Assembly: GCA_023055425.1 (NCBI GenBank)
Contig: JALGPY010000034.1
Location: 1,054,001-1,118,000, forward strand
DNA: 64,000 nt
Reading direction: 5' to 3'
From: Linanthus parryae
Lineage: Eukaryota; Streptophyta; Magnoliopsida; Ericales; Polemoniaceae
The notes under the pieces were generated by a model. The model had not been told where the DNA came from and did not search any database. It worked only from the letters and a program-made list of their open reading frames with translations. Below are positions 41,819-52,192 of this stretch, one piece after another; position 1 is the first letter of the stretch, and every line of letters begins with the position of its first letter. The position numbers and the translations under genes were made by a program.

Positions 41819-44800
41819 GAATGGCAAAGACAAAAAGGAACTAGACCCACCAAGGAGGACGAAGAAATACCTGATCTTCCGCGAGCTCTATGGCGAAAAC
41901 CCCCCTACCTGGGTGGCAAAGACTTCTATCATGCTAGGGTTAAGACAAAGAAACTGTCTGTCCCTGTCTCTGGTGAAGGGTTGCAAACATTAACCCCTCC
42001 AGTCAACTCGGCCTTGCTCGAATTGATTGGCTCCGAAGACGTGGTTCGATTGGGAATCGAAAATGGGTACTTCCCATATGCTGCGATTTCTACCCAAGCT
42101 TTTGTTCAGAAATTGGACTACATGAATGAGTGGATCGACCTGGAATTGACTCATCACGCCGTGACTCTAAATGAGGCCGGCGTATACTTCGCAGTTCGTG
42201 CTATGAAGGGTGCTGCCGTGAAGCTAGACCAGTCCATGCTACTAAACCTTCTTTTCCGCTACTCGCCTGCGACTCACACATTTCACTTTGCTGAGTTCGA
42301 GGCTGCCCCCACGCTCGAGGACGTGCACATGCTTTATGATCTATCTCCCATGGGCGAGGTGGATCCTTTGAGTCCCTTGAGGACGGATGCGGAGCTCGCT
42401 CTGTACGCGCAGATGGAGGAGTGCTTGGCAGAGGTGAAGAAAATTTCCACCCGGTGGACCACTACAAAAGTCCTTCCTGACTGGCAGTTTGTTGACACAT
42501 CTGCGAAAAATACTTGGAACAAATGGGTGTAGTACTTTTTCCGTGATTATGCGAACAGCAGCATCACCAAGAAGCTTCTGAGTGAAGACCCAAAGGCTGA
42601 GAACTATGTGGAGGGTAAGGGTTATCACTTAACCCTATGCACTTTTCTCTGCGCCTGGTTGTCAAGGTACTTAATTGATGGCCACCCGCATGATGGGGTC
42701 TTCTATCACGTTCTGCCCCTTGCTGTGAAGTTGGCTCTCGGCCAGAAAGTCGCACTCGGACCCTTGGTCTTGGGCACATTGTACTACAAACTGGATCAGC
42801 TGGTCGTGGCCATGAAGGAATCGCGTGGCCGCCTCGACATACTGAATTTTGTTAACATTGCCTTCTTGACAATGTGGGTCTTTGAGCGCTGGCCTTGCTA
42901 CGCTCCAGTTGCTTCTAAGCCCAACAGGTGGTGTCCCCCAGGCGCGGTGGAGGAGCGTAACAGCGGCAGAGCCGCGAGGTGGTTCGGGACAAACAATACC
43001 AAGTGCGTTTGGAGCCTGATATGCGATAATCGACAAGAGTTCATAGTCAGGCCCTATGCCATGCGTATTGAAAACGTGCGATGGTTTCCAAAGCTGTATC
43101 CTTCTAAGGGTGTTATCTTCTCAGAAGAGCTCCTCTTCGAAGATGGAGAGTATTTTCATGAGCGCTATCGCGAATTCTTTTGTTGGTGCCTGCGAGGTTC
43201 CCTTCCTGCTCTCGCGGAGCATGTTCGTGAGCTCGCGCCGAGGTACGAGAGGATTACCGTGGACGTTGATCCCACTCGTGTTTCTCCCCAATTCGGTTTT
43301 GATGCGGTGGCGCCATCAATCTGGCCACAGTCTATTGTCAGAGGCTGCTATAAGCGTTTGTTGACAAAGGAGTGCAAAACACTCTTGCTGAGCAATCTTC
43401 CCTTTGAGCAACCTGCAGGTAACCGTGAAGGAGGTTATTCCCAAAACTGGCTCCCATACTGGAACGCCCAGCACACAAGATTCGAGACGCAGTCGGCCCC
43501 GCAGCCAAGCAGAGCTCCTTTGATCAAAAGAAACTCTTTTCCTTTTCGTCCCAATTGCAGTCTGGACGAGTCTGAATATGGTTGCTACTCATTGCTGGAT
43601 CACGAGAACCATTTGTGTCCTGCCATCATTCTAGATGAAAAGACCGCCGCGGTTAGAAAAGGCGGCTCGCATGTCATCAGATATAGCGAAACTTTTGCTA
43701 AGGTAAGAAACTTCTTTCGCATGCGCTAAGCTTCTTTACTTCAATATATTGACAACCTCATTCTACACTGCTTGCTGTAGTGCCATGTGCGGAGGTTTGC
43801 ATCTGGTGAGCGTTCCAAATCGCTGGTTAACACCATTTTTACCACAAGAAGACAAGGACAGCCGTTTCGGCTAGCATCGAGAATGGATCCTGAGATCGAA
43901 GCCGGGATTCGCGAGGTCATGAATGCTTTTGCCGACTCGCTGATAGACAATGCTCCGGCCTTGTCTCCCCCTAGAGATGATCCGTCTCCTCCAGCGACTG
44001 CCGCACCAAGAGCGAAGAGGCCTAGGCAAAGAGGAATTACAATTTCTTCCCCTAGAAGCGCTTAAACTTCCCCTCCTGCGAGATCCATTTCTGCCAAGGA
44101 CAAAGGCAAATTTCGTATGACCGGTAAAATGCGGAAGGAGCTCGCAGTGGAGACCTTCGTTCCATTCGGCCAGGAGGAAGAAGAGGAGAGGCGGGAGCCA
44201 AGAGAAGGAGATGAAGAAGAAGAAGAAGAAAGAGTTGAAGATGTCCGTGTCAGAGAGGAAGATGCGATACATGAGGAAGAATCGGGAGGTATCTCAATCG
44301 TACTTCTCTCGTCATTATCTTAGCTCTTTTGCAATTTGATTTGAACAAATTTTTTCTTCGCAGATGATGATGATACCATCAGTGGCCTTTTGGCCAAGAG
44401 GCAGAAGAGGGGTGCTCATTCTGGCATTTCTGATGAACCCATAAGCGAGGAAATTCTTGCCGAGTCCAGGAGGACAGCTGCGGAAGCTGCTGAAAGGAGA
44501 AGGAAGCGAGAAGAGGAGGAGCTCGAGCGCGTGAAGCAGAGGAGCCTTGAAGAACAACATGTAGAGGACCTAATGTGTCCAACTTATGAGGAAGATGTGC
44601 TTCCCGAAGAGGTGGCTCCCCGAGTTGAGGAGGAGGACGTGGCTCCAGAAGATGTTGCGGCAGCCTTGGAGCAAGCCCAAGCAGATTTTGAAGAAATCGC
44701 AGGCGGCAATGAAGGTGAGATTTTTAATCTCGCAGTAACTTATCGAGATGTTATTGTTGGTGCATTAAAGCATGGTGTGTCAAAAGCTGACATTCGCCGT

Positions 44801-46143
44801 TGGCTAGTAGGCAAGTGCGGTGAACCCTCAGGTAATCACTTAGACGATATGCATGAACTAAGCTTAGCAAAGTAAAACATAATCATAACTAGTTTCTTCG
44901 CGCCCCAGGTCACGCTCGTTTTAAAGATATGCTTAACGAAGACACGTTAATAGGGCAAGGTTCCACGTCCTTAGCGTATGACGAGGATACTGCAATCCCA
45001 CCTTCGCGTGGAGGTGCTTGGTCTTAGCTCTAGCAAAGATAGTAAAATAACATACGATACAAGTTACCTCACTCCATCGCATTTTGTATCGCAGGCAATG
45101 TTGATGGACCCGTGCTGGAGCAAAGGAGTCAACCTTCTGCGTCCTATGTTCCGGTGCCGAGTTCTCATACCGAGAAGCCCGTCGCAGCTGCTGAATATGC
45201 AGGAGAGCCTCTTGAGGACGTCATCGAACTTTCGGATGATGCTGAGGCTGACACTGTGTTAATGGAGGAAGATGCCCGTGCTGGTGCTGAGGAAATAGGA
45301 ACGAATGCTGCTGATGCTATCGCATCTGAAGATATCCCTCGCCAAACTGCAACTTCTGCTGCCACCACGCCTCCAGCAATGACTGAGCCGACGGCACCTC
45401 TTCCTGCGTGGAGCTTTTGGGGCTCGCAGGTCGGGGCTGTGATCGCACCTGGTGCGGCTTATACTCTTCCCCCCAACTATGAGGAGTTAGAGCTCGCAGC
45501 TGATAGAAGGGCACTGGAGCGAGGACAGTCTTCAACTACCCCAGCAATGCGCATTCCTTCTCTGCGCGAGATCCTTGAAGGAACTGGTATGTCGTGATTT
45601 GCTGTTCGCATTTCGCATCCTTCATTTGCGAATTTGATAGTATAACTTGGCTTTGACATTGCTTCAGGTTTGAAGCAAGCCGATGTGGACTGGCTAGTTC
45701 GGATGCGCCTCACCTACCCCCAATCATTTGCGAGATCTCTGGAGATGGGGCCCTTTGACAGGAGGCTATTTCTTACTGAGGCCATTTGGATTTTGGAGCA
45801 GCTGTCTGCGGCCACACCTGCGACCATTTCTCCTCAGAGTGCCAAATTGCTTTTTGGCATGTGCCAAAATCTTCTCGCCAAAGTTCAAGGCAGGCTGGGC
45901 TTCAAGTTTCTTATGAAAAGAGTTACCCTGATTCGTGCGGCCGTAACCTTGAAACGCGGCCATCAAAACCTCGCAGCTGAGAAGCAGAAGGTAGAGCAGC
46001 AAAAGCAGAAGGTTGAAGAGGCTATGAAGCTGTATCATGAAATGAATGCCAAATGCGAGCAATTGAAGCAGGAAGTGGAGCAGGTGGAAAATCTGAGCCG
46101 TCAGTTTACCCCCCATGACTCCTTGATCAAAGGCTTATTTTGA
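41819..46143 (+). pseudogene. Antisense multi-exon gene: plant mobile domain (PMD) protein
   Basis: It lies opposite to gag-pol. Six exons, 41819-43702, 43781-44288, 44364-44831, 44909-45013, 45095-45586 and 45668-46143, are separated by 75-81-bp introns, each GT...AG, and every junction keeps the reading phase; with the stop TGA they give about 1,310 codons. Exon one of these resembles the aminotransferase-like PMD ('RYSPATHTFHF', 'APTLEDVHMLYDL', 'FLCAWLSRYL', 'LALGQKVALGPLVLG'). Later exons are Glu/Lys-rich ('AEAAERRRKREEEELERVKQ') and end in a coiled coil ('EKQKVEQQKQKVEEAMK'). Two in-frame stops interrupt it: TAG at 42530-42532 and TAA at 44063-44065. PMD proteins are known both in Tat/Retand-type elements and as domesticated MAIN-like proteins; the role within the element is unknown. 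The first exon upstream is unresolved. Confidence 0.85.
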
Positions 46144-47529
46144 TTTTTTTTGAAAAGTAGCAAATAAATAGCTGAAACATTATTGCAATGTTGCTAGGGT
46201 TTCTCCCCCTTTTTTTTCAAAAAGAAGAATCAAAATGCCTGTTTTGCCCTTTTCGGGATTTGCTAGAATATCTCTGTGCATATCCAATTATGACATCAGC
46301 AATTGATATTCTGCCTTGATTTTCGCGCTAATTGCTCATTAGATAAGCACGCTTTCCTTGGGAAGTCCATCCGAATCATGACCATCCGTCATTAATTAGG
46401 ATACGCAACTGAATCGTCATAGCCTTTAGTAGGGTAATTGATTGTTACCGCTTTTCAATGCGTAAGTGATTGACCTTACCCTCTTTTCGAATTCTGCTGA
46501 CTCATCTTGGCAACTGAAGAGTCTCTGCAAGGTCTATATAAACCCCTGCCTATTGCTATTTGGGTTCTTCATCCCAAAATGTGGTTTGCCGTGAGTCCTT
46601 ACGACTGCTGGCTTCAACGCTTATTTTTCGTTGATTCATGGCAACTTCAAGTTGTGAAACCTGAGTTTGCGCTTTGTGATATAGAAATAGTTTCCAAGAT
46701 CCGCTTTATGAGGCTTACTGATCTTTGTAACTTTCATAGAGAAGATGAAGATAATACCTCACATTTGTTCGAAGAATTTTCTTCGTCTATTATGCTTGCA
46801 GGTCATGTGTCCGGCCGCCTCCCGGTGAGGTGCAGCGCCGTAGTGACCTTGCTACCAACTCGTAATGAACGGCGGGATTCTCCTCCAGCATGCCCGGAAG
46901 AGAATTTCTTGCCTCCTCGTTCTTGAACTCAGGGTGGCGAGCCAATGCGCTTGTCTATCTGGACAAGGAGCCCATTGCCCGAGGAATAACTGCTCCCCTG
47001 TTTTGCACGGTTGCATACGCCGGAACAGGTGGTTCCTCTGGTACATATCTTCATCAGACAGAGGCCTTGTCAGATCCTGGGATCTTGGACGTAGCGTCAC
47101 GCAAATCTTGCTGCTAGGGACGTAGCGAATGGCCGGCTGATCTTCTCGCAGGAGCGCCCTACTTGCTACAGATCTTTGGTCGCGGATCTGTACATCGCAT
47201 AGCTGGTGTTAGGACCGTTAGGTTCATCCTTTTTCAGCTAGTATTCCCGCGATGTGTAACTTCTTGTTCGTAAGTCACTTTTTAGATGCATTGTAAGCCA
47301 TGTTGGCCGCGTAGTTAGATTTGAGCTTTTTTTCGTTTGTAAGCTGCTATCTAGACAGATAAATTGTAAGTCCTTTTGACTCATAATGATAAATCGCTTT
47401 GTATGATCTGCTGTCTTGTTACAACAAAATACAATTTCGCATGTGTATTGGCAGATTTCGCCTTTTGTAGTGCTATATACACTTTTTGCATTGTCGCTTG
47501 GATATGTTTTTAGATCGTTCGAGATCGTG
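46144..47529. other. Region between antisense gene and repeat tract
   Basis: A TATA box on the plus strand (46535) is followed by an open frame (46507-46926) of no known family. An acceptor-like 'tattatgcttgcag' ends at 46801. From 46850 to 47120 the DNA is GC-richer, then returns to AT-rich. It could be a second short plus-strand transcription unit or just element spacer. Confidence 0.4.
46535..46542 (+). promoter_or_regulatory. TATA box candidate inside the gypsy element
   Basis: TATATAAA in the context 'aaggtctatataaacccc', a textbook plant TATA box directed toward the right. No gene downstream was recognised. Confidence 0.4.
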
Positions 47530-48320
47530 TTTGCGCAGCTGTGCTACCTTGGCAGATAGGCTCGTGATTTGCCTTATATTCAAGTGCAAGTGCTATCTTA
47601 TCAGATAGGCCTTTGTAGACCACTTAGGATCATTTTGCATAATGCTGCTATCATGGCAGATAGACTTAAGAACGATTTTAAAATCGCATTTGTATAGCGC
47701 TGCTATCGCGGCAGATAGGCTTGAGAGATCATTCAAGATCATGTTCGCATGGGCTGCTATCATAGAAGATAGGCTTTGAAGATCACTTAAGATCATTTTC
47801 GCATGAGCTGCTATCGTGGCAGATAGGCTTAGAAGCTCAATTAAGATCATTTTCACATGAGCTGCTATCGTGGCAGATAGGCTTAAGAGATCAACTAAGA
47901 TCATTTTTGCACAGGCTGCTATCGTGGCAGATAGGCTTGAAAGATCAATTAAGATCGCATTTGCATAGGCTGCTATCGTGACAGATAGGCTTAAAAGATC
48001 AATTAAGATCGTTTTCGCATAGGCTGCTATCGTGACAGATAGGCTTAGAAGATCAATTAAGATCGCATTTGCGCATAGGCTGCTATCGTGACAGATAGGC
48101 TTTGAAGATCAATTAAGATCGTTTTCGCATAGGCTGCTCTCGTGACAGATAGGCTTAGAAGATCAATTAAGATCGCATTTGCGCATAGGCTGCTATCGTG
48201 ACAGGTAGGCTTAGAAGATCAATTAAGATCGTTTTCGTGTAGGCTGCTATCATATAAGATAGGCTTTGAAGATAAATTAAGATCGCATTCGAGTAAGTTG
48301 CTATCGCGACGGATAGGCTT
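47530..48320. repeat. Tandem repeat tract, about 54-bp unit
   Basis: About 14 copies of a unit containing 'gctgctatcgtgacagat', 'aggctt', 'agaagatcaattaagatcg' and 'ttttcgcata'. Central copies are nearly identical with units of 54 or 56 bp ('gcatttgcgcatag' is the longer variant); the leftmost ones are more diverged. It lies beyond the integrase in the non-coding part of the gypsy element, where Tat/Ogre elements typically accumulate satellite-forming repeats. Confidence 0.92.
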
Positions 48321-48535
48321 TTGCTAACAGTAATAATAAACTAAGTGAAGCAATATAAACAGCTAGAAGTATAAAGTTCTTCTCATTTGGGAGAAGTCTT
48401 TTATCATAGAACTCTCATGTGGGAGAGACGAGATTACAATTCTCTCATATGGGAGAGAAGATGTGCGAATCATAGCTATACAGAGTATAAGGCAACTTTA
48501 TAATAAAACGCATAAAATGAGAGAAGTCAAGGATA

Positions 48536-50151
48536 TTACTTCTTAATCCAGCACATGTTGACTGAGCTTGGGGTTGAGGTCGTTCCGTGCAACCTCCGTA
48601 TGCTGCAGTAGCCACTGTCAAAGACTTCTGTGACTTCAAAGGGCCCTTCCCAATTGGCTGCGAACTTTGGGTGAGCCGCCTCTCGCATGCAATGGTCAGA
48701 TGCGCGCAAGACCAAATCTCCAACTGCGAAATCTCTACGTTGGACTGTTTTGTTGTACGCACGAGCAATCCTTTCTTGATACCGTTTGTTGGTCCTTTTA
48801 GCTTGCTCTCGCTTTTCCTCTAGCAGGACTAAGTCATGATCGCGTTGATTCTCGTACAATGCGTGGAAGGCCAATCTTGCTGAGTTAACTTTTACCTCCG
48901 CAGGTACCACAGCCTCAGCCCCATAACATAAGAGGAATGGTGAGACCCCTATGGGTGTTCTTGGAGAAGTCCGGTAAGCCCACATGGTTATGCTTAAGGA
49001 ATCAGCCCACTTTTTGTGGTCATCTGCGACCATCTTGCTCAAAATTTTCAATAGCGTCTTGTTGGTCGCTTCTGCTTGCCCATTCCCTTTCGGGTAGTAG
49101 GGGGTGGAGCATATCTGCCTGATGTTGTATTCTGCTAACTTCGCAGCCACCTGGCGATTAACAAAAGGAGTGCCATTATCCGAAAGGATGGTGTTGGGAA
49201 TTCCGAACCTGCATATGATGCTTTCTTGAATGAACTGGACCACAGCTAGCGCATTTGCCGTCTTAAGTGGTATTGCTTCTACCCATTTAGTGAACAACTC
49301 CGTCGCGGTGAGAATGAAATGATTCCCATGCGAGGTTGGTCGAATGGGACCAATAAAATCCAGAGCCCATGTGTGAAACGGCCATGGTGTTCCCAATGCA
49401 TGCAGATCTACAGCAGGAGCCTGCACTAGATTACCTTTAAATTGACACTCCTGGCAGCGTCGTACCTTGGTGCGGCAATCGGCCTCCATAGTGGGCAGAA
49501 ATATCCAATTGAGAGGAGTTGTCTGCATAATTTCGCACCTCCCTGATGTTCCACCTGATGAGAAAGGTCCATCTCTTCTTGTGCTTCCCTGCTGTCTAGA
49601 CATCGCAGCAAGTTGCCCTCATGGCCCCTTCGCCAAAGAAGGTTTTCTTGTACCACGTATCGGGACGCTTTCCTCCTTAGTTTCTCAGCTTCTTTTCTTG
49701 ATTCAGGTACCGTACCCTGGGTGAGAAAATCAAAGAGTGGTTTCCTCCAATCCGCATCATCATCGGTTAGAGCGATGAGTAAAGAATCTTTGATCAATGC
49801 GCAACTGTCGCACTTTTCCTGTATTAGTGTTGCGGCCGTCGACATGTCTGGCCAGTGAATGCCATATCTCTGAGCTCTCCGATAGATTGACACTTCGCTT
49901 TCTCCGCATGCATGTTGGTGAATCTTTTCTAGCAGCAGTTGTCCCTCTCGCTCGGAAACACATCGCATGAGTATTCCGCCAGGGCCCTTGTAGTAAAGGT
50001 TGCTGTCATGTATGCAATACCCCTTTGTGAGTGTCCAGTTCTCGCTGCTGGTGCCTTCTGCGATGGCCCGTAAGATTGCCTTTCTCCAGTCCGCATCCTC
50101 CATGTATTCATCGTCGCACGCGTCTTCTGCTAACGCCGTCGATGTCCGCAT
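48536..50151 (-). pseudogene. Gypsy integrase (pol C-terminus), two frameshifts
   Basis: The core (48536-49603) has the D-D-E triad: Asp in 'ALDFIGPI', Asp in 'LSDNGTPF', and Glu in 'GNGQAEATNKTL', followed by the C-terminal part ('GDLVLRAS', 'NWEGPFEV'). Upstream (49426-50151), in a shifted frame, is the N-terminal zinc-binding part: His residues in 'SHQVEHQGG' and, after the frame returns near 49500, Cys-X2-Cys in 'RRCQEC'. A second, more decayed zinc-module-like unit ('LEKIHQHACGES', 'EKCDSC') precedes it. Frameshifts near 50140 and 49500 break the protein. Integrase would insert the DNA copy and make the 5-bp duplication. Confidence 0.87.
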
Positions 50152-50656
50152 GCCTGTTGTTTGCTCGGGGCTTGTGCTCGTACCTAACGTCGCAGAATTG
50201 CTGCACCAGTTTTTGTACCAAGGTCCGGTAGGACAGAAGGTTTATCTCCTTCAAACCGTACTCGCCCGAAGCTTGCTTGACGATTAGCTTGGAGTCCCCC
50301 ATGACCGTCAGGTTGCTTACTTCCAAAGCTTTCGCTGCACGAAGTCCCGCTATGAGGGCTTCATATTCTGCCTCGTTGTTGGTGACTGCGAAGTCAAGCT
50401 TTTCGGATATCTGTATGACCTCTCCATCTGGCTTGGTCAAGACTATCCCAATGCCTCCACATTTCCTTGTTGAGGAACCGTCGAAATGGAGCGTCCAAAA
50501 GGGTACATCGACTGCATAGATTTCAGGTCCTTCAAATTCTTCTTCAATCACAGGCTCATGACTGTTATCTGGGAACTGTGCCAACAAGTCCGCCACTGCC
50601 TGCGACTTGATCGCTCGCGGTCGTACGCATGTGATATCGTATTGGGAGATGGTCAT
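50108..50656 (-). pseudogene. Gypsy RNase H domain (archaeal-type)
   Basis: It reads in frame with the RT after a stop at about 50658. Catalytic landmarks are Asp in 'LHFDGSSTRK', Glu in 'TNNEAEYEAL', Asp in 'VMGDSKLIVKQ' and the final Asp in 'NRHAD'. The layout ('TNNEAEYEAL', 'GDSKLI') fits the additional archaeal-like RNase H of Tat elements. The frame shifts right after 'NRHAD'. It degrades RNA in RNA-DNA hybrids during reverse transcription. Confidence 0.85.
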
Positions 50657-50659
50657 ATA

Positions 50660-52180
50660 CTATTTCGCCAATCTTCCCCCAGGAGTGGTGTGAGTCAGAA
50701 GATATCGTATGGGGTCACTTTTTGTGACCACCACCACTTTGTGCGACGCAAAGTAGTGTTTCAACTTCTCTATCACGAAGAATAGGGCAAGGCAATGACG
50801 CTCAATATCCGTGTACCTTGATTCTGCGGGCTGCACGATGCGAGAGATATAATAGATGGGTCTTTCTTGTCCCTCGTACTCCTGGGCCAGATGAGCTCCT
50901 ATGGATTTCGTTGTTGACGTCAGATACAGCAAAAGCGGTGATCCTAGCTGAGGTGCGATCATCTCTTTTGAAGATATCAGCAGCTCTTTTAGTCTCTCGA
51001 ACGCAGCTTCGTGCTCCGGAGTCCAGTTGTATGCGGCATCTTTCCTGAGAAGATTACTGAAACAGAAAGTAATCTCGGCAATCGCTGGGATGAATCTTCG
51101 CAGGTACGATAGCTTCCCCAAGAATGTTTTCAAGGCACTTTGGTTATGTGGCGGAGTCATGCTGGTGATGGCTGACACTTTCGCAGGGTCGAGCTCGATT
51201 CCCTGGCGATGCACCACGCATCCCAAGAACTTTCCTGACGTCACTCCGAATGCGCACTTCATGGGGTTTATCTTCAGCTGAAAGCGTCTGCATCTATTGA
51301 ACACTTTCCGCAAATCTGCCAGGTGATCTGCCTCCTGCTTGGATGTAACCACGAGGTCATCCACATATAATTCCACTTCCTTGTGCATCATGTCGTGGAA
51401 CAGGGCCATCATGGCCCGCTGGTAGGTTGCGCCTGCGTTTTTGAGACCAAAGGGCATCACCGTGTAGTTGAATACTCCCACTGGGGTGATGAACGCAGTT
51501 TTTCGTGCATCTTCAGGGTCCATCTTGATCTGATTGTACCCGCTGAAGCCGTCCATAAAACTGAACATGCGATGACCCTCTGTCGAATCGATAAGCAAAT
51601 CGATGTTGGGGAGCGGAAAATCGTCCTTGGGGCAGAAGCGATTGAGATCCCGGAAATCCACGCAGATGCGAAGCTGTCCATTCTTCTTTACCACTGGCAC
51701 AATATTGGCCAGCCATGTGGGATGGTGATTCGGTTCTATGAACTTGGCGTCCGGGAGTTTGACGATATCCTATTTGATCTTCACGTTAAGCTCCGGCCTA
51801 AAGCTTCTTGTGCTCTGCTTTAGCCGCTTAGACCCTGGAATGATGTCTAAACGGTGCATGGTGATACTTGTGTCCAGACCGGGCATCTCATCATACTCCC
51901 ATGCGAACACGTCCTTGTACTCGGACAGGAGTTGTAGCAATCCTTTTTCCTCTTCGCTTGTGAGGTCCGCACTTAGAAAGACTAGCCTCTTATTTTCTTC
52001 GTTCGGGCTTAGGAACACTTCCTTTAGCTCTTGCTTTTGTGGTCTGGGTTTGTCTTCCATGCATTCGAGTGCTTCTTTGAGCTTCTCGTCTGGAGTGCTC
52101 TGCGTTGATTTTTTCATTACCGCAACCTGCTCGATTTGGTTGATTTGCCCAGGGATATCCCCATGCCCGCGTGAGGACAT
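50660..52180 (-). pseudogene. Gypsy reverse transcriptase
   Basis: The RT has all main blocks: 'LRICVDFRDLNRFCPKDDFP', 'FMDGFSGYNQIKM', 'PFGLKNAGATYQRAM' and the catalytic 'YVDD', followed by the gypsy RNase H-like tether ('RKDAAYNWTPEHEAAFERLK', 'IYYISRIVQPAESRYT'). Upstream, 51770-52180, is the RT lead-in ('YKDVFAWEYDEMPGLD'). One in-frame TAG at about 51770 lies just before the RT core, and one stop at 50658 (where related elements have Trp) ends it. Same frame as gag-protease, so it was one long polyprotein-type frame. Confidence 0.9.
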
Positions 52181-52192
52181 CCCCGCGCACCT

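Noticed and set aside
41780..43729. Two separate plus-strand genes
   Set aside because: They are in the same frame, separated by one TAG at 42530, and belong to one exon of the antisense PMD gene.
44117..44323. Glu-rich small protein
   Set aside because: It is the end of exon 43781-44288 of the antisense gene, read on into the intron.
47530..48320. CRISPR-like array
   Set aside because: The whole unit is repeated, with no variable spacers, and the genome is a plant; it is a tandem repeat.
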